Numbered from the stretch's first letter, positions 36,044-49,300 are shown. The stretch: 64,000 nucleotides of DNA from Haemonchus contortus (GCA_000469685.2 LS997566.1:9923492-9987491); one strand, 5' to 3'. Notes: generated by a model from the sequence alone, not told the origin. Made by a program: numbers and translations.

Positions 36044-36194
36044 ACATCGAGGAGTGCTGTTCAAAATTATGATAATGACAGATTTACTGAATCGAGTGCT
36101 GAAGGGAATAAAGCCGTTGCAACAAACAAAATACTCAAGCAAGCACTCTAAACATAGACAGTGGAAAGCAAAAATAGCGTTTGCCACTTGAATA
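36044..36194. repeat. 150-bp direct repeat, copy 1
   Basis: It shares gataatgacagatt, gaatcgag, tactcaagcaagcac and gcaaaaatagcgtt in the same order with 36522-36672. Divergence is clearly higher than in the CAP duplication. Not otherwise identified. Confidence 0.65.
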
Positions 36195-36521
36195 TAATTT
36201 TACATTCAGTCGTACTGAAATTATTGGCCAGAGGAACGAATAAGAGGAAGTTCTGCATAAGTTGATGTTGAAGTTAATCTGGTAAATTGTTAGCCATTGA
36301 GTTCTGTGCCACTTTTTCCAGAGAATGTTGAAACAGTTCAAATAAGGTGATCACTTTGAATTTGGAAATCACCGCTCTGTTATTCTAGTCTACTCCTGAG
36401 AGAACTGATAGGCAAAGGTTGCATGAAAGAATGCACTCACCATTCAAGCCATGAAAGCTTGGTTACGTAGGGACCTAAAAACTTACTACCTAATGCCCTC
36501 TTTCACCCTCTTTCAAAGTCA

Positions 36522-36672
36522 TACATCAAGGAGTGTTGCTCAAAATTGTGATAATGACAGATTCATCGAATCGAGGGCTGTAGGAAATGAAGCCGTCGCA
36601 GCAAAGAACTACTCAAGCAAGCACCACAGACATAGGCAGCAGAAGGCAAAAATAGCGTTCACCACTTGAATG
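36522..36672. repeat. 150-bp direct repeat, copy 2
   Basis: This is the second copy of the unit at 36044-36194, about 480 bp downstream in the same orientation. Confidence 0.65.
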
Positions 36673-37576
36673 CCAAGTTGCCATGCCAAGTTTCGAAAAA
36701 TGGCGGAGCTTCGCAGAAATCCACCGACCGTCCCGTCATTGCGCGCATTTGGTGAGTCCTTTTCCGGAATCGCTCCTCGTTTCAATATTCCCCTCACTGA
36801 CAGTCACTTAAATCGCGATGCATAGACAGGATAGCGACAAACCTCAAGACGGTCGTCTTGCCTCACATACAACTCCTTTTAGGAATAGAACTACTTGGGA
36901 AGGAGTACACTGTAAAACTTGCCGAAATATGAGAAAAAGTGGCTGCTGATTTGTTTGCTTGTACCACTCCGATGAGAAGAGTCTACCTCGAGCAAATACA
37001 ATTGTATCCAGATAGGATTCGGAAGCCTTTAGGCTTCTTGGCGAGAAGAAGTTGGAGAGAAAAAACAAATGCCGTGTGCTACTTGCGCGCGATATGCGCT
37101 TCGACAGACCTTTTTTGTCCGAGGGATGTTCAGCGTGGAAGAGATGTTGAGATTCCAAAGTATGGGTACATTTCGCATTTCGAGTGCAGAAGCCGCTGAA
37201 AAGAGTCAGGTCCCTCTTTGATGATAGCTTTCGGTAGAATCTCTACCATCACAACGATATCGCAAATTTTGGTTGAAAAAAGTACAAAATTTAATCTGAG
37301 ACTCTTTGAGGAGGGTTCTCCTGGAAGGATGCAGCTAAGGGTCAAACATTTTTTGGGGATACGACTTGAAACTACGGTGCACCTGCTCACGAATGAAAAA
37401 ACATCAAGACTGCTGCTGAGGGAATGTTCGCGACTTTATCCCAGCTTCCAATCCTCCCACGAATTTTCCGGTCCACAATGTGACGGGTCTCTGGATATAG
37501 TTCATACTTAAGGAGAAAGCCTGCGCTGCATAACACACCTCTGTTGCTGCTCATAGGAAACAATTGAAAAAATCCT

Positions 37577-37987
37577 AGGCTGGAGTTTCACAAGAAACTC
37601 TGCGCGTCGCCGTCAATGAATAGCCGAATCATCTTTGAGCTATCATTAGTGCAGGAGACGATTATATAAGATGACTGTGCGTTCATTTTATAGATGTGAT
37701 GCACTCATAACTCACATGAATACACCATGTATCAATATGAACCGCGGTTTTTGTAGCCCAATTCTTTTGTTACCATATTCATGGCACACCCTGTAGTCCT
37801 GTGTGAATACAGTGTGCGCCATAAGTATGGTAACAAAAAGATTGGGCTACAGAAACCGCAGTACTTATTGATACATGGTGAATTCATGCGACTTATATAA
37901 GCGTCTCCTGCACTAATTATAGCTCGAAGGCCATTCGACTACTCATCAACGGTGGCAGTTTCGAGTTTCATGAGAAACTCCAACCCC
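37577..37987. mobile_element. Large foldback element (about 180-bp arms)
   Basis: The left arm (about 37577-37780) and right arm (about 37811-37987) are inverted copies: ggagtttc...gaaactc, ctatcattagtgcaggagac against its complement, and gtagcccaat...ttgttaccat against its complement. The left arm has an extra insert of about 42 nt after tatataag. The arms meet at a short centre (gtcctgtgtgaat) flanked by cacaccctg/cagtgtgcg. No transposase is present, and the family assignment (possibly Tc1/mariner-like) is inference. Confidence 0.75.
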
Positions 37988-39635
37988 ACCTTTTTAATAG
38001 TTTCCCAGGAGCAGCAGAGGTGCCTTTTGAGGCGCAGGTTTCTCTCTCCACTATGGGCTATATCCAGGGACCCATCACACGGTGGTCCGGGAAATTTGTA
38101 GGAGGATTAGACTCTGGGATAAGATCATGAACCCTTTCCCATTCGTGAGCGAGTACGCCGCAGTTTTCAGACTTATCCTCAAGAAAATCGCTGACATCCA
38201 GCTGCGTCCTTTCAGAACAACCCTTGTTAAGAAGATTTGGATTGAATTTTGTGCTTTTCTTGTCTAAATGTGCGATGTCGCCTTGATAGTAGAGATTCTA
38301 GCCCAACCATCATAGAAGAAAAAAACGGCCACGAAAAAGGATCTGACCCTTCTCATCAGCTTCGACACTCGCCGTGAGAAACATAAGTGCAGCACTATGG
38401 GACTTGAACATTTTTTCCATGCTGAACACCTTTTCGTTGGAAAAAGCGTGTCGAAACGCGTGCCGGGTGCAGGCAATGCATGACATTTGTTTTTTCTCTC
38501 AAACTTTTTTCTCGTCATGAATTTTAAGCCTTTCGAAATCTATATGGATAGAATTGTATTGGGTTAGGAATGAGATTTCTTATCGACATTACATACATTT
38601 TATATACATTCAATTCGGCAGTAATTTTTCTCGCGTTTCTGCAGCTATCGAGGCGTTTTCGTTTCCAGGTAATCGTATTCCGAAAAAGGATCTTGCCCAA
38701 GACAAGGCGACCGCCCTAAGGCTTGGGCGATTAGAGAGACAGTTGTGCGAGAAATGTCGACGTTGGGAGCGATCCCGGAAAGTGGCTCAGCAAGTGCGCG
38801 CGAATACGGAGCAGCTGCTGTATGATTGCGAGGCCCCACCATTTCTCGAAAAATGACGAATTTAAAGCACTGAAGCAGGTATGTGAGCTAAGGTATATCA
38901 TGAGCATAAGCGAACTTGCAGGTTTGGAGAAACTTTCGAACAAAGAAACCGCGTAATATAACTCCTGCCAGCCTCCAAGTACGGGCTTCCATAAATATAA
39001 ACATGAATTGGTGGGCCTGTTTGACGTGCACTAATTACATTTCAGACGAACCGCGATGGTTCTATGATCTTTTTGCTCCCACTGGATATCATAATGCAAT
39101 ACAAATTTCGCAGCAATACATTGTCTATACAAATCCCTGGAATGCTAACTGCATTGCATGAGCCCAGGTTCATGGCTTCACTTTCGCGAGTAGCATAATC
39201 GCACTCATTTTCGTTTGAAGGGCGTCAGTTCATCTATTCGTGAAGATTTATATACTCTTATATTGTGGTGGTATGCAGAGTGCTTATTCTCTGTCGCCTT
39301 TGCAATTGTCGCAGTTGCAGTCCCTATCCTCTTTTCACGGTTCACCAATCTCATAAATCAGGGATCCGATCAGGGTAGTTTCCTCTTAAAGTCGGCTGCC
39401 AAATGGAGTGATATAAAAAACCTTCACTGCATAAATATGCTTACGCTCGAGCATATTCGCATCCTACTAAAGTGATGTCTTTGCACCATACAACTGCGCA
39501 ACGTATTTTCTTGCTCCACTGTAAGATTTGATCATTTCACTCAAGTGAGTTTTTATGAAAGGCTCTTGTGAGCCATAATAAATTGATGTACGCTTAGCCT
39601 TTTATGAACACTCCGATGAGCCTTTTAGCGCTACC

Positions 39636-39809
39636 ATTTTCAGCATCCTAGCTGCCGGCAGGGCGTTCCCACCGAGCTTGTTTTCAGCCTCTCCTTTGGC
39701 AACAAGTGTCCTAGACAATTTTTTTTTCGACGATGACTTTACATTCGAAACTATATGTCCGCTCAACTTCAAAAACGAACCTATACTCATTGTGCTTGTC
39801 GACGAAAAT
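39636..39809 (-). pseudogene. Fragment of a different CAP (ASP) gene
   Basis: Two consecutive CAP exons are recognisable on the minus strand. One is a truncated IFVDKHNEYR exon (about 39775-39809). The other, 39636-39710, encodes LVAKGEAENKLGGNALPAA, with a GTAGCG donor. They correspond to exons 3-4 of the intact CAP genes but are clearly diverged from them, so this is a remnant of another family member. The first exon is cut exactly where the duplicated MSP 3' segment starts (about 39810). Confidence 0.8.
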
Positions 39810-40022
39810 CTTAACGTTGCTTTTGTGCGTTTTAAAGAGCCATTCAAAAAGAACAAGATTGTGCTTTGTTCTAAGCAGGTAGTGTTTCTTGTTCTACAAA
39901 TATGTTCCCTAATAAGCAGTCCCCTTTAGGTCTCACAAGATGAGAAGAATGTTGAGAAGGCTTTTGAAGGAGTTGCACAAAATATCGATGTGATTCAGAT
40001 GGATCAGCGTATCAGAGCTTAG
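39810..40022 (+). pseudogene. Truncated 3' end of the MSP-domain gene (duplicate)
   Basis: The last half of exon 6 and all of exon 7 of the MSP-domain gene (28703-28915) are repeated here, with the same intron and stop codon. Several changes are present (for example FKKNKIVLCSKQ for FKKDKIVLCSKQ). The 5' two-thirds of the gene, including most of the MSP domain, is absent, so it cannot make the protein. It marks the left edge of duplication copy C. Confidence 0.9.
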
Positions 40023-40442
40023 CCATTGAACTAATAAGGAATTCTGATTTTCGCTACTCTGAAATAAAATCAAATATCAGCCTTAACCGTTCATTGATTT
40101 GAGTCAACACCTTAGTGTAACGGTTTTTCAATCTCTCTGCCTCAACTTTATTACAGGGTGCGCCATAAACATGGTAACAAAATAATTGTTGTGAAAGAAG
40201 AGCAATTCATGCCGATACGTGGTGAATTCAAATGGACTATTTACTATGCATCGAATCAGCAAAATGAACGCGTGGTCATCCAATATAACCGTTTCCAGTA
40301 CTAAACGGGTGCGCTTCGTTCTGCTCGTTCGTCGACGCTAGGTCAGGCCACACCCGTCGTACACAGCGTGACTGTTCGCAACCATTGACGGATGTCGCAG
40401 TTGTCAGTAGGGCGTACGATTTGCGCTTGGTTCACTGCAATG

Positions 40443-40652
40443 GTTCTAGAATAGTGCGATTAAGAGATAACACGGATCAATGCGATACGTTCGCTCCACT
40501 GACGCTTTGTGCTACTGTAATGTCATCTCGAAATCGCAGTGGCGTGCGCTGAGCGACGGCGGTCGCTTTTTATTACAGTAGCACAAAGAGTCAGTGGAGC
40601 GAACGATTTGCATTGGTCCGTGTTAGCTCTTTATCGCACTGTTCTAGATCCT
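40443..40652. mobile_element. Foldback MITE, copy in unit C
   Basis: This is the direct duplicate of the element at 29336-29545, carried along with the unit and nearly identical to it. Confidence 0.8.
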
Positions 40653-40950
40653 ATTCACCATCACGTGCCAGCGCCGTCGACACTACTCTAGCGCCGCAGT
40701 CGCAGCACGCAAGCGACCGCCGTCGCGCACGCGTTGAACGGACCGACGGACGATTGTCGAAGTCTGAAAGCGGCCATACACTGTACCCACCGACCCTGGA
40801 TTGCGGGCTGTAATGATTGTAATGAAATATGGTTCTGTCGAAGGGTGTTGTGTGAAGACCGTAATATTCGGAGCGAATGTTGACCAATGATTATTCGTAA
40901 AACGATGAATTCTATGAGTTCTTATTTTTGAAGATTTATTGCCGCAGCAT

Positions 40951-43213
40951 CTAAGGAGCAATACAAAGTGCCTCATCTTTGCTACATTTACAACCAGCAC
41001 ATTGACAGTCTTCGTCAGTTGTGCACGGATCTCCCATCGCATAAATCACTTCGCCGATGAAGTTTCCTCTGAAAATTCAATTTTCAGCATGAGTCCTTCA
41101 CGAGGAGAGTCAGTTTGTTATGGTTATTCTTACCCAGGGTTGTATTCGCATGCCACAAATGTAGAAGCACCATTCCAGCAAGAAAAAATCCCACAACCAA
41201 TTTGGTTGGTCGATTGCCAGGCCAACTAGAGCGACAGAAGTAGCAACTTTCCTTCTAATACTGTGCTTAATCTTCAGTTCCCACCTGAGTGTATTCCTGA
41301 ATTACGTTTTGGTTGTAAACATCCATACTGAAAACGTTATTTTGAGGGGCGCCATATTTCTGTAACTCATTGAACCAGGCCTCGACACTCTGAAATGGGA
41401 TGATGGTGCTCTCTGGAGAAGATGCAATTGCAACAATACTACAACCTGTGCTGCGGCTTCTGTCTTGTTAATATTTGGTAGTAATGAGTGTACATTATAA
41501 CCCCATTGATTAGTTTGCTGCAAAGAGTTGTACCCAAGCGTGCAATCCTTCGCCCACTCCACTGCATTCGCTTCAATTTCGCAATTGTAGCTCTGTAACA
41601 GTTCTTTGCAAACTTTATAGTACTCGCTCAGGTTGTTTGATGGAAGTGAATAAGACAGTAAAGATATGCTCGGCTTCAAGGCCTGAGGTCCTCCAAATCA
41701 TTATGACCAAAACATATTATAACATAATCGTACCACTTTCATCATTTTTGCCGCTTTTGGAGCAAACCCTCCAAGATTGTTATGAGCTAGTCCTTTAGCT
41801 ATGAGGGATCTGAATTGTTACGAATAACAGCAACATTTTTTCAGATTGTACGTCCTGAAAGCTTACCGATACTCATTGTGTTTGTCGACGAACATCTGTC
41901 TAGCTTCATCTGTCATTCCGTTATTATTTTCAGGGCACATCCCACCTGAGAGAAGTTCCTTTTGAATCGTTAGCTCGAAGCCGAAAGAACACACTCTTAA
42001 TCGTTCAAACCTGGATGGTATATTTTAGGTGTTGTAGTAGGTTTCTCTGTGGTCGGTGGCATGACAGTAGTATACCCTGGAGGAATACAAAGGGCCTCAT
42101 CTCTACTACAAGTGCAGCCAGTGCATTGACAGTCTTCATCAGTTGTGCACGGATCTCCGATGTCGTAAATATAGCGATTAATCCTATTCCCTCTATAATT
42201 TGAATTTTGAAAGAAAGTTTGAGAAAAGGTAGCTCGTTATTGTTATCCCCTTGACTTACGCAGGGTTGTACTCGCATGCTACAAGTGTCATGGTTGGACA
42301 CCATTCAACTGCGCAGCCGATTTTGTCACTAGACTGCCAGGCCACCTGTAAAAAGCATCTCTTCGACGTTGGTCAAATCGTGCACCTATGAATTCTGTAA
42401 ACACCTGTGTGTAGTGGCCAACACCCCGATGGAAAACTTCCATTGTCAGGATATTTTCATCTGGCACACCAAACATCTTTAATTCCCAGTACCAGGCTTG
42501 GACGCTCTGGAAATGTAAAGCCATTTTCGAAGGAGACCGAATTGTAATTGAGCTCAACATTCCAACATACTAATTTTGCAGACTCCGTCTTGCTGTAATT
42601 AGTCCCTCCTAGCATCCACAAGTTCTGCCCCCAATAATTTCTTTGCTCGGGTGGATCATGTTCGAACTTGCACTCTTTTGCATATGCCGCCGTATTTGCT
42701 TCAACTTCGCAATCATAACCCTAAAAATCCTTGACTCACATGCTTTCGTGCTTTTTTGATAGAGCACAGAACGGCTAAGGAAATATCATCGAGAACTGAA
42801 AGCTTCACATCGTACCACTTTCAACATTCGAGCTGCTTTCGGAGCGAATCCTCCAAGTTTATTTTTGGCCTGTCCTTTGGCAATAATAGATCTGAAAAAC
42901 TTGCTTGTCGCACCTGCACAAAGATATCATGGATGTATTACGCAGGCACTACGACCAACCGATACTCATTGTGCTTATCAACGAAAATCTGCCTAATTTC
43001 ATCGGTCATGCCATTGTCAGATGTGGGGCAAAACGCAGCTGAAAAATGTTTCTAACAATCCGAATCTCAATTTTAGGGTCTCAAAACCTTGAGGAGTGCG
43101 CACCTTCCAGGCATGATGGCGACAGAAGCACCTGAATGGAGTATTGGAGAAAGCTATACATGCTACCAAAGATGAAAACTCACCAAGATAGCAATCAAAG
43201 TAGGTATTTGCAT
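40951..43213 (-). CDS. Secreted two-domain CAP protein (ASP/SCP/TAPS family), copy C
   Basis: It has the same 14-exon gene as copy A, shifted by 11,107 bp. The span is exactly 2,263 bp in all three copies, so no coding indel separates them. It predicts a 449-residue secreted protein with signal peptide and two CAP domains, with no premature stop seen. The minus-strand TATAAAAG is at 43256-43263 and AATAAA at 40935-40940. It shares the GAPQNN-region variant with copy B, and other variants (near 41658) distinguish it from both. Confidence 0.93.
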
Positions 43214-45374
43214 ACCTCACGACGAATTCGAATGTTCATAGGCACCCAAATGGCCCTTTTATAGCTATTTCTGAACCACCTTCAATGGATATCGTAGGCG
43301 TCGGCAGCTGTTATAATTTTACTGCACAGTTCTTCAAAATTCACTACTAGAACAAAGGAATAAAATCAATGATGTGAGATTTGAGGGAGATTTTTTTCAT
43401 CTACTGAAAATGTGTTCTACTTTCCGAGAGTATCTCCGACTTGTCAGAAGGGCGTTGAATAACCCTGAGGAAGAGTCTACATCTCTCGCAAGGGATAAAG
43501 ATGAGGGCGCATACAATTTCTTCTTTTTCACCTGGTTGTACATTTCGAACAACTAGTTATAAATCACAATCATAAACAGCCCGCTTTTTCCTCAAATAGC
43601 TTCATAATTTTTTCGGTTCAACAAACACTTTACCGCTAGAGTCCGTAAAACAATAATTTCGAAGGGAAATTTCTTGAAAAAATGCTCGACATACTTGCAT
43701 GAAATTATTTCTTCAGCGATATGGGTCATTAAAAGATTAAACCACTACAACGGTTCCCGCCTCGTGCAAAGAGCGCATTCTTCGAGATAGTACATCTCCT
43801 TCTACTTCGGAAGTGTACCACTCCAGCTGATCAATATGCAAGGAATTCCGCGAATGCAAGGAATTTTAAAAAGAATAATAATACGTCAAGAAATGGTAAA
43901 AAAGAAATACATCTCATATTCATATGTACATAAAAGGAAACATTAAATACGCCAGCAATTAAAAACTACTACGATGACCAAAAAAAACCTACGTATCAGG
44001 ATTCTCGAACCCAGTACGTTAAGTCTCACTGGGGGAGACGCGACTTGGGACCGCTCGGCGCCTTCCGGCTTCCATGCCAGTGTCGATCACTACGCATTCA
44101 ATCGTATTGCATCATCCTTCCATCCTCGAGCTTGTACGACGGCAGGACGACGGGAAGTGGCGGCTGGATACAACGACGGATGCAGACACACTACCGGATG
44201 GTTTTTAGAACAGAGCACGCGTCGAGTATAGGCGCCGATACGCTATTCGCGTCGGAACCCCCGCGCCCCTACTAGGTGTGGCCCTTTAACAAGTCGGGCG
44301 GAAGTCACGACACCATCGTTATTCAAGCTACATGAGCAAGCAAAGGGCGTATAGAAGCCTTGTCAAGTGTTTTTGGCTCTGTATAGTGGGCATGTTGAAG
44401 AGCATTCAGCAGAAAAAAACCCTTGGCCCCAATTGATCCCTCCCATTTTGAATTCGTTGTTAAACTGAATCATTACGGCTTCTCCAGATTGAGCTGCATC
44501 TTTGCCTTCTACTCACGATTTAGTAAGCATTCAAATGCATATTTGGCTTATCGAGCAACATACAGGGATAGCCAAATACCCATGATAGGAGGGCAATTTG
44601 TGTAAAATCATAGTTGAGGTACCGGGAATTCTATTTGAGGAGCAGCCACGCCAAGCCACCCATCACCGCGCGTGCTGACCTAATTTCGGCGCGGCGGTGG
44701 TGTCTTCTGACCTGTACGGGTCGGTTTTCGAGTTCAAAGATGCCTAAAAAAACCTATGAAGTCATGAGCCTTCACATGAACGGTAGATACGATTATACCA
44801 TTTATTTGGAATTTTTTTACAAAGCATCTAGACTACTGAAAAGTGCGTCATATGGTTCACAATGAAGGCATGAACATCCGGTTCATAACACCTCTAATGG
44901 ACTGTAAATAAACAATTCTAAATAAAGCAACCTATGTTATACTTCCACTACATCATTATCCTTTGATTACTTGAGAGTAACTATCAATAATTTAAGAGTA
45001 ATTTTGAGAAATACACGTTTCATTGGATAAAATAAGGCAGCACTGAGGCAAATGAGACAAAAACTCAATTCAGCAGAGACCAGAAGGAAATTTTGGGAAA
45101 GATTTCATATGAATAAAGCATCGCTAATAAAATTTCATGATAGGAGTTGCACTTGAATGAGAAAAATACCGAAAAAAGAGAATAGTGTGAAGTTTTTACA
45201 TCACTTTAGTGCGGCTTTGGTAGAAGCCGCTTCGTCCGGTTCGTTTTTGAACGTATGGATGCAGTGGAGAGACATGGACCTTGAAGTAGCATTTGTCAAA
45301 TGTTTACATGTAGTTCAGTAGGTTCGACGGTAATAATAGAAAAAGTTAAAGTTTTTGAAAGCCAATCAATCCGG

Positions 45375-45520
45375 TGTGAGGGATGCGCCCTGCGTTCGAC
45401 TTCTATTAGGAATCCCAGTGACGTATTGAATGCGTATGTGGCCTATACAATGATCTGCGGTGACCAGCCGAAGTACAAATCAGTGCTTTTTCCTCCCAGA
45501 TGAGTCTGGCACAAATTAAA
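45375..45520 (-). mobile_element. tRNA-derived SINE fragment (tail and body)
   Basis: Family motifs are present: gatgcgccctgcgttcgact, cgtattgaatgcgtatgtgg, cctatacaatgatctgcggt, tcagtgctttttcctcccag. The tRNA-like head is absent. Confidence 0.68.
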
Positions 45521-46194
45521 GGCACGGTCCACGATAGAAAAAGGTTACTGAGTTCTTTCGTTAGGTATACTCAGCGCTCCCCATGAATGGTAGAAGGGTC
45601 CCACGCCCCCAATCTCGGCCCTCTCGCTCCCGCAATCTCGGCGCTTAGGGCATAGTGGAAGCCCTGTTGCTGTCGTAATTGGCTTTAACACCCCTCGATC
45701 GATGTTACATTAGACGAGTGTCGAGACAATACAGATTGCAACTATTCGTTCTAGGACCCACACACAATCAGCTAATCGCCGAGTGATGAGGCAAAGTTTT
45801 TCTCCCATTCTTTTTTCCTCTGTTTTTTTTTTTTGCTGCCGCGATCCCTTATTCAATTTCCTACTCCTGGAGGCTGATAAAGGTGAGCTACTTTTGCTGT
45901 TACTAGGTTTTTTGTTCACTTATGCTTATAAGTGGATGAATTTTTGCTTACCATAGTCTGTTATTCGCACCAGTACCCACGCGTACGCAGTGAGACACAT
46001 TGTATAGCTCGTCCGAACGCCCCACTCTTCTTCATTTTCAGTCTCGTCCAGCCCCCTTTTAAACGGTTTTTCGAAGCCTTTTTCACTCTGGAAACACCGA
46101 TTCACGCAGTTTTTTCAGCTTCATCGCACTAGTTCCGATCTCGTCTTCCATTTTTCATCATAATCTGGATTACCCAGGATTATCGTGAACGGTG

Positions 46195-46318
46195 GCTTTG
46201 ATCGACCCCGACGGGATGGAAGGCTCGGATGACTCAGGCAGGATCGATCCGGGATTTGAACCCGTGACCATGCGTAGGTAATAGTGCTCCTTTTGCCACT
46301 ACGCCACTTCCGCCCCAT
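46195..46318 (-). mobile_element. tRNA-derived SINE fragment (tRNA-like head)
   Basis: On the minus strand it starts near GGCGGAAGTGGCGTAGTGGC, has the B box GGTTCAAATCCC and then the cctgagtcatccgagcc...cc body start. The tail is missing. Confidence 0.7.
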
Positions 46319-46356
46319 AGATTTATGTCATTGACAAATAGATATTCAAATTTTAC

Positions 46357-49300
46357 CTGAGGATCGATGTAATAAGGGCGGAAGTAATGTGTCCTTTTTC
46401 GGTCGTATAAGAGTCGTATTCGAGAGCAGTTCATGTAGACAAGAACGAACATTATGAGAACCTGAAAAAAAAAACGATAATGGCTTTGGGAAGTTGAAAA
46501 TTTGGTAGAATTCGTTAGTTCCTCAGAAGCAATCGACCTATTAGTAGGGTCTTGACTACTTCCCCTATCCTTACAGGCTATCGCCACAATTACATACTTG
46601 TGTATTCAAGACGGTAAGAGTAGGGAATAGGGGAGAATGGGCTATATGGGCTTGAAATGGTAGGTACCACGGTCGAAATAGGCAATTGACAAAACTACCA
46701 TTTGTCTTGTCGTCTGCGCTCTATTATGAATCTCTACTTCTACGTCGTCGCGTTCAAAGAGGAAACGGAAAAGCGACTCATTGCTTTCATTTTTGTCTGT
46801 CTGAAGGAGAAAGTCGGAACTGTAACTACTTTTCTATAGCCTTTTCTGTATTGACGACGGAGAAACACCCTCTGACTTTTGCGTCTTGAAAAATTACATG
46901 ATTGAAATTTCTCCTTCAAAGAACCAACCTTTGTAATATTCTATAAGTACTATGTCGCAGTGTATGTAGAGGATGGTAGACTCATGCTAAATAAGTTACT
47001 TACCAGAACAACCAGTAACATGATTTTCCCGATGGCGAAAAAGGCGCTCCAGAATGATTCGTTAGTCGGTCGCAGGGCTGACTCGCTCCGGACGTCATAG
47101 ATAAAATTCATCAACGATATCGGCACGGCCTGAATTCCGCTGGTTATTTACTTGTGACAAATCATGACGAAATTCTGTCAATTTTGAGTTTTACAAGGCA
47201 TTTAACCTATGTCCCCCAGACGGGATTGATTAATGCTTCAGAAGAACTTCATCATTTATGTAAACAAACGGACGGAAAACAGTAAAAAACAGAGTGGGGG
47301 GAAGTGGAGGAAGAGGGGGTGGGAGGAACCGACGACTCAAGATCGTGATCAGTTGAAAGACTGAAGAAGTCCACGAGCTGATAGGATCTGCCTACAATAA
47401 AAGGGAATGAACAAGAATTCCATGTAAAGAAAGGTAAAATTATCGGGTAAAGTGGAGCTGGGACTTTCGATAGGTAATGGAAGGCAGTCAAATCATCCAC
47501 GAAGTGAATGTCGTAAAATAGGCGTCTCAATGGGAAGGCTCTTAACTCACTTAACTGAGAGTACTGGTTGAGTCCCTGTAATTACAACTTCATTCTTAAA
47601 GATCGCTCTACCACGCTGCGGACTGGGTAGACGGACGACCATCATCTGAGGTTCTCTTGTTAGACAGAGGAGAACTTCAAAAGCCTCCACAGCTTCAAAT
47701 TCTCGTGAAACCTCGGCTTTTTCTTAGTAATTACTAAAGAGATTCCACTAATATAGCGTAGTCGACGTGCCTCTGAGGCGAACGCTTCGACCTTCTCGGA
47801 TTTCTAAAACCCTAAAAGAATGCTGACATGAGGAAAGAGTTTTCCAACTAGACCAAAGCCCATAATGCCTCGAGGCACATGCTTCTTATTATTTTACTAC
47901 TGAGTCCCCGCATGCCAATGTACTTGATGGCACTCGACTCACAAAGCAAGTGATGGTTTTCGCAGTCGACCCCATGGACTTATGCAAGCTGTAGCGTAAA
48001 CCTTGAGGCGGGCACTCCTTAGTTCCTGAATTGTATAATATGTTGTGCACCCGTTTTATTTTCAGAATAATTCTCGGCGCAATTAAAAGAACGGTGAAAA
48101 ACATTTGGGACACAGGGTCTTCACTGACTCATCCAGGTGATGAAGGCGAATTTATAAAGAATCTACCTGTGCTCCTGTACTGCCAGTCCTATTGACGACC
48201 ATGTCTGCATACCATTCTCGTTTGTATGGATCCTTAACTCAAGGGTCAATAGAATTTGGACTGGGAAGTTTTCTTAGAAACAATGAAACTACTCTGACAC
48301 ATGCCTATAGGCACTTATTGTTCTGGATAGTTCTATTACAATCAAAATGATAGTCAATTGCCATCACAACTATGCAAAAGCCATAGAAAAAGAATTTTTG
48401 CTAAGTTCATGATAACAACCTTGATTTTGGAGCTGTTGAACGTGCAAAAGCTGATACCGTACGAATCTTCGGGAGCATTCAATGACTGATTCACGTGAAA
48501 AACGAATGGTTCGTGCATAAATGCTCCGGATCGAATGAGCTTCTGGAAAGGAAAATGCCTTTCGATTGACCATGGGTTTTGCCTGCAGTTCTTACCTCTA
48601 TAGCAATGACCATACGAGTACGTTTAGTGCCGTCAAATAGTGGACCTTCCCAGGTACCATTTGGGTGAATTCTTTCCTCAATAACTCGTCCAAATTCGAC
48701 GAACAACTGATCGGTTCCATGAACTGATCGAATGTGATTAGCGACTTCAGCGCTACGAATCTGTAACGGCACGAGTAAACGGATTGATTCTTCCGGGGTT
48801 AGCCAATTTGGGGATGCTCGCTCCCTCTCATCCAACTTTCCCTCAGGGCCGTCATGGCGTTTTGAATGCATATCTGGCTTATACAATGACTTGCTGTGGC
48901 AAGCCGATGTACAAGTCAGTGTTTTTATCCTCCCAGACGAGTCTGGTACCAATCGACAGACCCCGGAGGAATGGAAGGCACCAGTGCCAAAAAGCACGCT
49001 GCTAAATAGCCAGCAACCAAGAAAAGCGAGATGAGGTGTGACGTGACAACGAGCTCGGAACCGCCCAGCGTAGGTAGGAAGTCCGGAATTCCACTATACA
49101 CCCATCTTTGTGTTCTCTGGTTATTTATGGGTGAACAGGCAGCGTTAGAAATTCCGATTGCCGATCACAAAGAGCTCTGAGCTGAACACGAATTCTGACA
49201 TCTAATGAGAAGAAAGTCGTGTGGTTTGCTTTTCCTACTACTGCTCTCCCGAACACATAGGAGGAAATCTGTTTGGAAGGAGAGTTAGAGTCTCCACGGA

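Larger units (their letters stand above)
35874..39635. other. Repeat-rich stretch between CAP copy B and copy C
   Basis: No intact gene was recognised in 3.8 kb. It contains two diverged direct repeats (36044-36194 and 36522-36672), a large foldback (37577-37987), and unassigned sequence. It ends in a CAP gene fragment. Confidence 0.45.
39810..43851 (+). repeat. Duplication unit, copy C (direct repeat of 28703-32744)
   Basis: It is offset 11,107 bp from copy A. The MSP stop codon, CAP stop and CAP start all keep the same spacing. It ends at tgcaaggaattccg like copy A, but its last 100 bp match inverted copy B. Confidence 0.92.
43852..46356. other. Stretch downstream of copy C; probably holds the end of the receptor-like gene
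   Basis: The terminal exon(s) of the minus-strand receptor-like gene must lie here or further left, because the last exon found (46357-46461) ends at a GT donor with no stop. None could be fixed. A Lys/Ser-rich minus-strand frame at 45710-45919 is a weak candidate. Two SINE fragments are present; otherwise nothing was recognised. Confidence 0.35.
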
